Shown here one piece after another: positions 25,388-33,437 of a stretch of 64,000 bases of DNA (its first letter is position 1; each line of letters starts with the position of its first letter). The translations under genes were made by a program, and so were the position numbers. The notes under the pieces are model-generated. The model saw only the letters and a list, made by a program, of their open reading frames with translations. It made no database searches and was not told where the DNA came from. Location: the NCBI RefSeq assembly GCF_011602485.2, contig NZ_CP050022.2:1942001-2006000 (forward strand). Reading direction: 5' to 3'. Source of the DNA: Bradyrhizobium sp. 1(2017) (GTDB lineage: Bacteria; Pseudomonadota; Alphaproteobacteria; Rhizobiales; Xanthobacteraceae).

Positions 25388-26548
25388 ATGAAGCTCTCTA
25401 ATGAAAAGAGATCGCGCTCGAGCGAACTTCGCGTCCTTGTCGCGACCCCTCTTGGACTCAACGGTCGCGGTGGTATTGATCGATTGAACGATGCGATCTT
25501 CGAGGCCCTCGGTGCAACGTCGGATACGACAGTCGTTGCGGAGCGGCTGGTAACTCGCGGTCAACGGGGACTTTTCGCGGCCCAGTTCGTATTCTTCCTT
25601 GCGCTGATCAAGCTCATCCTGCGTCGTGTCACCGGGAAGATAGATCTGCTGCACATTCATTTGTCGGACTGGGGAAGCAGCTATCGCAAGGCGACACTAG
25701 GCGCGGCTGCTCGCATGCTGGGAATTCCCTATGTTGTGCATCTGCACGGGGCAGTGTTTGATGAATTCTGGGGTGCCGCCCCCCGAAGATTAGGAACCGC
25801 AATCGACAATCTGTTTCGGTATAGCCGAAAGATAATCGTGCTGGGGAATTACTGGGCGGAAACGGTCAAGAGCAGAGTACCTGACGCTGCGGACAGAATT
25901 GTCGTTCTGCCTAATGCGACCAGGGCTGCATCGCGTGCTCGAACTCCGCCGACGGACTCGCGCGTCCGAATAACGTCGTTGGGACAACTCGGCGAACGCA
26001 AGGGGACACCTCAGCTGATCGAGGCTCTTGGCCAGCTTTCCTCGAAGCCGGGCTGGGTTGCCACAATCGCGGGGGATGGAAGCGTCAACGAAGCGCGCTC
26101 TCGCATTGCTGAAATCGGCCTCAAAGACCGAGTCGCCGTGCCCGGTTGGCTCGGGCCGGACGATACCGCCGAATTGCTCTCAAGAACCGATGTCCTTGTG
26201 CTTCCGACGTTTGCAGAGAATCTGCCGATGGTCATCCTCGAGGCCTTTGCCCACGGCGTTCCAGTTGTTTCAACTCCCGTTGGTGCCATTCCGGAAGTCG
26301 TTCAATCGGGAAGGAATGGCCTTCTTGTTCCGGTTGGAGATGTTGAAGCGCTCGTTGCCGCGATCGACCAATTGATCGAGAGTCCAACGATGCGCGCCTC
26401 GTTCGGGGAGGCCGCACGAAGAGATCATTCAGCAAAATATGAAATCACCACTTACGTAAGCACGCTTGCCGAGATCTGGCTGGATCTGGCGGCGACACCG
26501 AGTTTCGATTCGCGTACCTCCATGGGATTGGGTGAGGTCCGTTCATGA
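25388..26548 (+). CDS. GT4-family glycosyltransferase
   Basis: A 386-residue retaining GT-B glycosyltransferase. The N-terminal domain has a glycine-rich LGLNGRGGIDRL loop and IPYVVHLHG. The C-terminal GT4 domain has SLGQLGERKGTPQLIEAL, VAVPGWLG, TFAENLPMVILEAFAHG (the E-x7-E motif) and VVSTPVGAIPEVV. It lengthens the EPS repeat unit in the cytoplasm. The C-terminus overlaps the next start by 4 bases (ATGA). GTAGGTA precedes its ATG. Donor and acceptor are unknown. Confidence 0.9.
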   Translation: MKLSNEKRSRSSELRVLVATPLGLNGRGGIDRLNDAIFEALGATSDTTVVAERLVTRGQRGLFAAQFVFFLALIKLILRRVTGKIDLLHIHLSDWGSSYRKATLGAAARMLGIPYVVHLHGAVFDEFWGAAPRRLGTAIDNLFRYSRKIIVLGNYWAETVKSRVPDAADRIVVLPNATRAASRARTPPTDSRVRITSLGQLGERKGTPQLIEALGQLSSKPGWVATIAGDGSVNEARSRIAEIGLKDRVAVPGWLGPDDTAELLSRTDVLVLPTFAENLPMVILEAFAHGVPVVSTPVGAIPEVVQSGRNGLLVPVGDVEALVAAIDQLIESPTMRASFGEAARRDHSAKYEITTYVSTLAEIWLDLAATPSFDSRTSMGLGEVRS

Positions 26549-27540
26549 CCAGCGTCAGCGTGATCATCAAGGCGTACAATGAGGAAGCTCATATTGCAGC
26601 TGCAATCGAAAGCGCCTTGGCAGCCTTGAACGGCTTGCAGGGGGAAGTGCTGCTGGTGGACAGCGCTTCAGTCGACGATACGGTCAAAATCGCATCGAAA
26701 TATCCGATCTCGATCCTTGAAATCAGGGACGTGAATGAGCGCCGCTGTGGGGCAGGCGCGCAGGCTGGTTACCTCTATGCGAAAGGCGAGTTCCTCTATC
26801 TCATGGACGGCGACATGGTTCTCGACGCAACGTTCTTGCGGAAAGCGCTTGACTATCTCACTGCGCACAGCGACGTCGCCGCAGTGGGAGGACGCATCAG
26901 CGAGATGTCGACGAAGAACCTGGAGTTTCAGAACAGGGCGCAAAAGCTTGCCCAGTTAAGCCCGTTGGGAGACGTCGATCGCTTGGCGGGAGGAGGACTT
27001 TATCGGCGAAAGGCCATCGACGAACTGGGCTATTTGACGGATCGGAATCTTCATGGGTATGAGGAGTTCGATCTAGGCGTTCGCCTTCGATTGCGGGGGT
27101 GGAAGCTTATCCGGCTCGATGCGGCCGCCGCCGAACACTACGGTCACTCGATGAGCACCTATCGGCTGCTTTGGCATCGGGTGAGAATGGGATATGTTCT
27201 CGCAACCGGCGAGCTTCTGCGCGCGTCATTCGACGGAAACTATCTCGTTCAAGTGACGAGAGCACTTCGTGAGTTCCGTCTCTGGATCGCCGTGCTGACT
27301 TGCTGGCTCGTGTTTGGTGCAATGTCGCTGTATTTCTCGAGCAAGCTGGTTGTGCTCGGTGCATTGGCGGTTCTTGGCCTCATCATAACCATCTTGACGG
27401 TGCGCAAGCGGTCACTGTCCAACGGCATCTACATGCTGTTGGGCTGGCAAGTCTTCGCGCTCGGTATGCTTTTTGGTCTACTCCGGAAGAGGGTTCCTCC
27501 GCGCCAACCGTTGCGGATCGAGGTACTAAAATTCACCTGA
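26545..27540 (+). CDS. GT2-family glycosyltransferase with C-terminal membrane helices
   Basis: A 331-residue inverting GT-A enzyme. It starts VSVIIKAYNEEAHIAAAIES, has LLVDSASVDDTVKIA, the metal-binding D-x-D as MDGDM, GGGLYRRKAID and GYEEFDLGVRLRLRGW. About two to three membrane helices follow residue 245 (IAVLTCWLVFGAMSLYF, LVVLGALAVLGLIITIL). It would add a sugar to the membrane-bound intermediate. It is coupled to the GT4 gene by an ATGA overlap. Confidence 0.88.
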   Translation: MTSVSVIIKAYNEEAHIAAAIESALAALNGLQGEVLLVDSASVDDTVKIASKYPISILEIRDVNERRCGAGAQAGYLYAKGEFLYLMDGDMVLDATFLRKALDYLTAHSDVAAVGGRISEMSTKNLEFQNRAQKLAQLSPLGDVDRLAGGGLYRRKAIDELGYLTDRNLHGYEEFDLGVRLRLRGWKLIRLDAAAAEHYGHSMSTYRLLWHRVRMGYVLATGELLRASFDGNYLVQVTRALREFRLWIAVLTCWLVFGAMSLYFSSKLVVLGALAVLGLIITILTVRKRSLSNGIYMLLGWQVFALGMLFGLLRKRVPPRQPLRIEVLKFT

Positions 27541-27556
27541 CGGGGCGCTCGGAGAG

Positions 27557-28000
27557 ATGTTTTGGGTCAACCTGAGAAAGGAGATCGGGGCGAATAAATC
27601 CCTGCGCGTGAAGATCTTCATTTTGGTCTTCCGCCTGACCAGTTATTCCTTTCACTCTGATCGAACAAAGATTCTCTATTTCGGTTGCAACCTCTTCTAC
27701 AAGCTGACGTGCTTCCTGTTCAAGATTGACATCTTGGCGCGAACCGAAATCGGGTGGGGATTGCGGATATTCCACCCCTTTTGCATTTGCATTCACCCGG
27801 ATGTAAAAATCGGCGCGCGGTGCATCCTTCGGCACGGCGTCACGCTCGGCAATGCAGGCGAGGACTCCGATACTGTGCCGTCGGTAGGAGACGATGTTGA
27901 ATTCGGCTGCTACGCGACAGTCATTGGGGACGTGCGGATTCCTGACGGTACAAAGGTCCGGGCTCTCTCCCTTACGACGGCCACCAGGCGACCATCGTGA
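27557..28000 (+). CDS. Serine acetyltransferase-like hexapeptide protein with aberrant C-terminus
   Basis: A 147-residue protein of the left-handed beta-helix acetyltransferase family (CysE/colanic acid type), probably adding acetyl groups to an EPS sugar. The N-terminal helices and the coils IGWGLRIFHPFCICIHPDVKIGARCILRHGVTLG are normal, including the catalytic-type His in LRHGVTLG. After GDVRIPDGTKV the expected final coil and loop (a GANAVV-x-DVP-like ending) is replaced by RALSLTTATRRPS. Neither other frame restores it cleanly. The C-terminus is therefore probably truncated or frameshifted, and activity is uncertain. Confidence 0.7.
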   Translation: MFWVNLRKEIGANKSLRVKIFILVFRLTSYSFHSDRTKILYFGCNLFYKLTCFLFKIDILARTEIGWGLRIFHPFCICIHPDVKIGARCILRHGVTLGNAGEDSDTVPSVGDDVEFGCYATVIGDVRIPDGTKVRALSLTTATRRPS

Positions 28001-28073
28001 GTTCATCCCTCCGCCGACAATTTTGGTGCTCGCGTAGCGACCTGCGTCGTCGATCAGCTCCGGAAAAGCCATC

Positions 28074-29615
28074 GTGAATATCGCCCGCCCGGTACCAAAC
28101 TTCCGCCGCGCACTTCAGATCCACTACTCCTTCAAGTTCACCAACCTGGTGCTGGGCTTCGCGTTTCAGATCTTGGTCGTCAAGACCTTGAGCCCGAACG
28201 ACTACGCAATCTATGCGTTCTTCCTCGCATTGCTATTGACGATGGAGCGGGTTTTCTCGCTTGGCATCGATCGCACCCTGCTGCGGTACGTTCCGGCATA
28301 TTCGGCCGACGGAAATTTCGAGAGCCTGAGCATCCTGCTTCGGAAGGCGGCAATAGCGAGAGTGGCTTCAATATCTGTGGCGGTTTCACTGGTCTATCTG
28401 ATGGCAGTATACGGGGGTGGCGGTGTGCTGCCGGACGAAAGTCCCTTGACGCTGTATGGCTTTTGCATTTGGTACATTAGCTATGCTGTTATGACCGACC
28501 TTGAAATGCTTGCGCAAAGCTGGGTCCTGCACGCCACGACAGCAGTCGCAGGAACACTCGATGTCCTCGCCCGAAGTGCATCAGTTCTTTGCCTGGTCGG
28601 CTTGGAATACAAGATCTCTGGTGTGACCATTATTGTCGTATCGGCCATCACCACGTCTTTGGCGTCGGTCTTCGTATTGGCGAGAATGGTATGGTTCAGA
28701 TCGCAAATTGCCCATCTCGTGATCGAGCGCGACAAGGAGCCTTCTCATCTTGCGGTGCGGGGCGCCCCCGTTTTCGCGCTCTCGGTCTATGCATCGAACC
28801 TTGGTTGGTTGATGACAAGCCCATCCGTCATCAGAATACTCGCAAAGGGAGGGCTTGATGTGGTCGCCTTCTCTGCTTTTTCCTTCGCGCAAGCTCTGTG
28901 TGTGTCGATCCAGCGATCATTTCCAGGCCCGATGGTTCTGCCAAGCCTTGAGCCGATATTCGCGAGGTTCTCAACCTCTCCCAATCTCATGTCCGAGTTG
29001 GTGGCCATCATCTTCAAGTTCGAGTTGATATGCTTCGCGTCATTCTCAATCGTAACGGTTCTTGCCGGAGAGCAACTTATCGCGATCATCTCGCGGCCTG
29101 AGTACGGGCAGTACTATTATTTGTTTCCCGCGATCATGTTCGTGCTTTTGCTCCAAACGATCTACCGCGTCGGCGAACTTGTCGCGAGTCTTCAGCTCAC
29201 GCATATGGTGTTTCTTGTCCTTTGGCCGGTATCCATTTTGGGCACAGCCTCCCTCTATTTCACAGTCGAAAAATGGGGGATGGTCGCAATTCTGTTGATT
29301 CCTATTCTGGAAAGCATGGTGCGTATTGCGATTGTCATGCATTACAACCGCCATTCGGTTGGATGGCGGGCGATCGATCCGGTTCGTTCACTGCAGGTCT
29401 GTCTGTCTGCGAGCGTGGTGATCGTGATGGCTCTGCTGGTTCGCAAAGCGTTTCCAGAGTTTCAAATTGCCTTGGCAATGGGAAGTCTGCTTGTTTTTTT
29501 CGGCTCACTCTTTGTCGCTCGCCCGTTTCGCAAGGAGGAGTTGGAGTCCCTTGCGCTCGCGGTTCCGTCGTCCCCGCGAGTCCTGACCAGGTCGATAGCT
29601 CGTTTGGCGAGATAA
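28074..29615 (+). CDS. Wzx-type polysaccharide flippase, copy 1
   Basis: A 513-residue MOP/MATE-superfamily membrane protein with about 12-14 helices. It opens with the usual pattern KFTNLVLGFAFQILVVKTLS followed by NDYAIYAFFLALL, and has GIDRTLLRYVPAYSADG in the first loops. It would move the undecaprenyl-linked repeat unit across the inner membrane. GTG start at 28074 with GGAAAAG upstream. It ends the plus-strand assembly run of locus 1. Sequence of such flippases does not reveal the substrate. Confidence 0.85.
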   Translation: MNIARPVPNFRRALQIHYSFKFTNLVLGFAFQILVVKTLSPNDYAIYAFFLALLLTMERVFSLGIDRTLLRYVPAYSADGNFESLSILLRKAAIARVASISVAVSLVYLMAVYGGGGVLPDESPLTLYGFCIWYISYAVMTDLEMLAQSWVLHATTAVAGTLDVLARSASVLCLVGLEYKISGVTIIVVSAITTSLASVFVLARMVWFRSQIAHLVIERDKEPSHLAVRGAPVFALSVYASNLGWLMTSPSVIRILAKGGLDVVAFSAFSFAQALCVSIQRSFPGPMVLPSLEPIFARFSTSPNLMSELVAIIFKFELICFASFSIVTVLAGEQLIAIISRPEYGQYYYLFPAIMFVLLLQTIYRVGELVASLQLTHMVFLVLWPVSILGTASLYFTVEKWGMVAILLIPILESMVRIAIVMHYNRHSVGWRAIDPVRSLQVCLSASVVIVMALLVRKAFPEFQIALAMGSLLVFFGSLFVARPFRKEELESLALAVPSSPRVLTRSIARLAR

Positions 29616-29700
29616 AAGATCGCCGCCGCTCCCGTCGAACGCACAAATCAAGCTGCGTGAACTAGACTTGATCGGCGAGCCTATGGCGGTGATCCGGTGC

Positions 29701-31191
29701 CTATTTTCCAAGCCGCAGCGCGTCGATTATATCGGGATCGAAGTCGTACGGCGGGCTGGATGAGGCTATCCCGAAGCAGTCGCCTTGCAGCTGATGGATA
29801 GTAATCAAACCCAGTTTGCTCGCGTCAGAGATGTCGCGTATTGCTCGAATGAAATTGAAGGCGCTAACGGCCGATGCCTTGCCGGAGCACCCATCCTGAT
29901 CATGATTCACGCCAAACTCTGTATTCATGATCTGCCTTCGGGATAGATGATGCTTGTCTGCCCACGCTGTGACCACGTTGAGTCGCTTCGATAGCAGTTC
30001 CACATTGCCGAATTCGGTTGAATACTTATCGAAACTATAGCTGTGGGACCCCCGATAAACGAAGCCGAGCACCAGCTTGAATTTTTCCAACAGCGAGAGG
30101 CTTGGATCATCGATGACGGTATTTCGGAACATCTCCTTGGCGCGTCTCATCGCTGCTTCGTCACCGGCCGGAAAGGGAAGTGCGCGAACATGGGAGAAAA
30201 AGCCAGGGTAGCCTTGGTGCGTGAACGTCGCGGATTCGTATGGGTGAATTGCAAAGCCCGTGTTGGCGTCAAATTGTTCGGGCCTCAGATTGACAACGCC
30301 GGCCGAGGGGTCGCCGCTGATCAGCCCGTCCAGCCCCGCGTATCCCGTGCCGGCGACGATCAAGGTGTGGCTCGGCAGAACGACGCGGATCTGCCTCCAG
30401 TAGTATTCGACCTGCTCATTCCATGCTCGTCGAGTACGGAAAGACTCAGGGGGAGGAGGTTCGTTGAAGAGCTCAACCGCGACTTCAGCGGCCGAGAAAT
30501 GATCGCGTACTGCCTGCGCCAGTTTGCGGACAACATGGATCAAGCGTTGAAAGCGCGGGCCATCTGGCCCATCAATCAGATCAACGTCGGCAAAACCAGG
30601 GACCGGATGAGTACCAACAGGAAATGGATGTACGTCGACGATTACCCGTAATCCGCTTCTTATCCTTCGTGAGATGCCGATTCCTATTTGCTCGACGAGT
30701 GCATCCAGCTGAGGCTCGGTCTCCGCGGACATTAGCGCTCCGACGTCCACAACCATCCGCAGACAGTCAAAGCCCAGTGACTTCGCCAGCTCCAATCTTG
30801 AGTTCGGCAATACTTGCGTGTCAGAACCGCCATTTTCGAACGGACTAGCGGTGTAGACCGCTGATCCAGGCGGGCCAATTGACTTTCCGTAGCCAAAGGG
30901 CTGAAAAACGTTCATGCAGACAAGAGTTCTTCCGCTGTCGGAGAAGGCCAGGGTGTCGTTTTGCAGTCCTGCCGCTGCCAGCGTTCCGCAAATCCAGAGG
31001 TAGATACCAACTCCGACAACGGTCGTTGAGGAAAGCCGCTTTGAGGCGTCGTTGAGGCATTTCCGAAGCGGCAAGCGGGGCGGGCTCAACGAGTGGCGCA
31101 GGAATCTGCGACCATACGTCCTCAATAAGCGATTCAGAGCCGCTCGTAGAAGCTTGAATGCTCGTGCTTCTTCAGCAATAGCTACCATCAC
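29701..31191 (-). CDS. Membrane-anchored GH5-type glycoside hydrolase
   Basis: A 496-residue protein has a cytoplasmic basic N-terminus, a membrane helix at about 57-77 (TTVVGVGIYLWICGTLAAAG) and a periplasmic GH5-like (clan A) hydrolase domain. Catalytic segments are VAVELFNEPPPP (acid/base Glu) and IMNTEFGV (nucleophile Glu), with FAIHPYES and LRVIVDVHPFPV as further family motifs. It may trim EPS during export or turnover, as EPS-locus glycanases do. It is minus-strand, facing the plus-strand assembly genes. The start at 31191 is the longest frame; MVAIAEE one codon later is equal. Confidence 0.82.
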   Translation of the reverse strand: MMVAIAEEARAFKLLRAALNRLLRTYGRRFLRHSLSPPRLPLRKCLNDASKRLSSTTVVGVGIYLWICGTLAAAGLQNDTLAFSDSGRTLVCMNVFQPFGYGKSIGPPGSAVYTASPFENGGSDTQVLPNSRLELAKSLGFDCLRMVVDVGALMSAETEPQLDALVEQIGIGISRRIRSGLRVIVDVHPFPVGTHPVPGFADVDLIDGPDGPRFQRLIHVVRKLAQAVRDHFSAAEVAVELFNEPPPPESFRTRRAWNEQVEYYWRQIRVVLPSHTLIVAGTGYAGLDGLISGDPSAGVVNLRPEQFDANTGFAIHPYESATFTHQGYPGFFSHVRALPFPAGDEAAMRRAKEMFRNTVIDDPSLSLLEKFKLVLGFVYRGSHSYSFDKYSTEFGNVELLSKRLNVVTAWADKHHLSRRQIMNTEFGVNHDQDGCSGKASAVSAFNFIRAIRDISDASKLGLITIHQLQGDCFGIASSSPPYDFDPDIIDALRLGK

Positions 31192-31319
31192 GAAATACGC
31201 GCCAAAGGTTGCCGTCGAGAGTCGGACTCGATGGGATGATCAGCTGTGCCGAGCAGCGGAGCTCCCACAATTAGCTCAGTTGATGGGGGCGGCGCGTTTT
31301 CTTCAGTGGCATATCCTGC

Positions 31320-32813
31320 CTAGGCCTCAACCTTTACAGGACCCAGATTGGGCCTGCGATGCCGACCGTACCGAGCGGCGTTGCCTGCAGCAGAGTTGTT
31401 CACGCGAACCAACATGGTGGCGGCCAAAGCCATCAGAAGAGGCCAGAGCGAGTTCGCGGCGAGGAAGCCACTTTCTACCACATTGAGCTGGATGGCATGG
31501 AACACCACACATATGGGGAAGGTGGTTTCCAGACTGGGGGCGTTCGACGCCAATAACAATCGTGTTCCCTGGAAAATCAGCCAGCATAAATAGAAAATCA
31601 GGACCACCAGCCCGACAAGCCCAAACGAAACTATGATGTCCAGATAACCATTGTGGGTGCTTCCCAGATCCAGGCTTGTGATGGATGCGATGGTTGCCCC
31701 AATCGACAAAAAGCCGGAAAAGTAACCATAACCCATAAGCCAATGTTGGCCCATGAACGAGAGAACGTAGTTCCAATAAAGGGTCCGCCCCGTAAGGTCT
31801 GGAGATTTTCCTAGCGCTTCCAGGGCGAGTGCTACGGCGCTATCTGCAAAAGAAAAGAAGAGCGCGACGATCGCCGTGAAGAGCAGAAGCACGGCTAATC
31901 TCAAGTCCAGTGGCGTCCTGATAACCAACTGCATCAATATGCCAATCAGGATCAGATTGAGGGCCGTGACAAATCCGGTGCCAGACCCTGCGAAGGTAAG
32001 GCATATTGTTGCGGCAGCAATGGCCGCCGCGCGAAGGAATGGAGACTTTGTGACTAGTCGCCCGTAGAGAGCCAGCATGCCGAGGGTAAATCCGGCAACC
32101 GCTCCGAGGCTGTTCTTGTGCGAGAACACCCCGCGCCACCGCCCGGCATGAATGGGCTCAAGTGCGTCGGAGGCCTGATGTACGCCGGCTTCTGGAAACG
32201 CGGTAGCCCAGATCATGCTCAGTAGCATCACAAGGATAAGTGCTCTCAGGACGAACCTTATCGTATCCTTCAGCGTGTATGACGAGCCAAGAGCTAGAGC
32301 AAAGAGAATTGTCCCAAGAAGCGCGAACGAACGCCTAATGGTCAGCTCCGCGTCTGGAGCCCATAGGGCGGACGCGAACGCCATTGCTGGAAGTAGAAAG
32401 ATCGGCCATGCGCGAACGACGATGACGAAGGGCTGCGAGGTCCGCGCGAACAGCATTAACGACACGAGGTAGATCGTCGCCGTGATGATCTGCGACAGCA
32501 TAGAGCCGTCGCTGAATTGTCTGGGAAGGCTGGGGTCGACGCCCGCAATTTGTAGCGTAAATGCGCCCGTAAGAACGACGAAGCCGCCCAAAAAGAAAGT
32601 GGCGCGCGCGACCTCGTGAGCGTTCGCAAACCTCAGCGAGAATGAGCCTCTGAACGGTCCGCTGGCACCGAAAAACAGGTCCTGCTTGTGCCGAGATTGC
32701 TGCAAGTATTGTAACTCCAAATTGCCTCGACCGACACATTGGCACCGAACGATTGAAAGCAGAGACGACCTGCCATTTGAGGCGCCTACCTGAGCAATGA
32801 GGGTAAGGAGCAC
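31320..32813 (-). CDS. ExoQ-like EPS polymerase
   Basis: The 497-residue frame encodes a membrane protein with about ten helices. ExoQ/O-antigen-ligase hallmarks are RWRGVFSHKNSLGAVAGF, AGSGTGFVTALN, LTGRTLYWNYVLSF, GYGYFSGF and THNGYLDIIVSFGLVGLV. It would polymerise EPS repeat units in the periplasm. The first 70 residues are unlike the family, so the true start may be further in, near VARATFFLGGFVVL. A hydrophobic segment is also readable in-frame upstream of the GTG at 32813, without a start codon before an in-frame TAA. It lies 128 bases upstream of the GH5 gene on the same strand. Confidence 0.82.
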   Translation of the reverse strand: MLLTLIAQVGASNGRSSLLSIVRCQCVGRGNLELQYLQQSRHKQDLFFGASGPFRGSFSLRFANAHEVARATFFLGGFVVLTGAFTLQIAGVDPSLPRQFSDGSMLSQIITATIYLVSLMLFARTSQPFVIVVRAWPIFLLPAMAFASALWAPDAELTIRRSFALLGTILFALALGSSYTLKDTIRFVLRALILVMLLSMIWATAFPEAGVHQASDALEPIHAGRWRGVFSHKNSLGAVAGFTLGMLALYGRLVTKSPFLRAAAIAAATICLTFAGSGTGFVTALNLILIGILMQLVIRTPLDLRLAVLLLFTAIVALFFSFADSAVALALEALGKSPDLTGRTLYWNYVLSFMGQHWLMGYGYFSGFLSIGATIASITSLDLGSTHNGYLDIIVSFGLVGLVVLIFYLCWLIFQGTRLLLASNAPSLETTFPICVVFHAIQLNVVESGFLAANSLWPLLMALAATMLVRVNNSAAGNAARYGRHRRPNLGPVKVEA

Positions 32814-33437
32814 GGACGTTGGGACGAGCAGGACATATATCGAGAGGCGGCATAGCCAAAAGTGCTTGTTGATAGCCCATTGTACCCCAATCGGCCACGG
32901 AAATCTGTGTGCCCCCGGGGCTTACCGGGGGCAACGATCGGGATACGCTTAACCTGCCAAAGTGTTCCCGGCACCGATGTAGGCGCGAAGAATCCGTCTT
33001 GCGCAAATGGAGCAACGATAGGTCGACGGAGCTGGTCGGCTAGTGCACGGTCGACGATCGTTGATGTGCGGTTTGCCGGGGGAGTTCGCGGATGGCGGTG
33101 AGTTCGTGCTTCGGCGCGCCTATCGCCGAGACGGAAGCCGCTTTTGCGTCGGCCCTCCGGCGTGGACGTGTCGGTTAATGACTTTGCCTCTGCTCTCCTG
33201 ACGAACGCAGGTCTTTCCGGAAGCGAGAAGCCTTCATAGCGGCTGCCGATCGTTCGGCGATCGCGCTGCACTCGCGCGCGACCCTGGGGCGGAGAACCCA
33301 GGCTGCTGCCGTTCGAGAAGTTAGCGAACTCATTAAAATCCAAGCGCTTCCGAATGTCAGATCTTATGGCGCGGTGAGCTATCAGTCCCGACGTTTCCAG
33401 CGCCGTTTTGTTTAGTGCAGATTCTCGGGGGACGAGT
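32814..33437. other. Intergenic region with degraded coding appearance
   Basis: About 620 bases separate divergent genes. A minus-strand frame (32786-33343) is open but arginine/proline-rich and unlike a real protein. In the ExoQ frame, the segment just upstream of 32813 encodes FWLCRLSIYVLLVPTSVLL, a plausible membrane helix with no start. A GC-rich hairpin at 32920-32941 (CCCCCGG/CCGGGGG) has no T-run. The region may be decayed sequence; promoters for both flanking genes must also lie here. Confidence 0.4.

Noticed and set aside
32920..32941. GC-rich hairpin CCCCCGG/CCGGGGG as a terminator
   Set aside because: There is no T-run on either strand and it lies upstream of both flanking genes, not after a stop codon.
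32786..33343. A 185-residue minus-strand frame
   Set aside because: It is arginine- and proline-rich throughout, lacks a ribosome site that I can see, and overlaps the start of the ExoQ-like gene.
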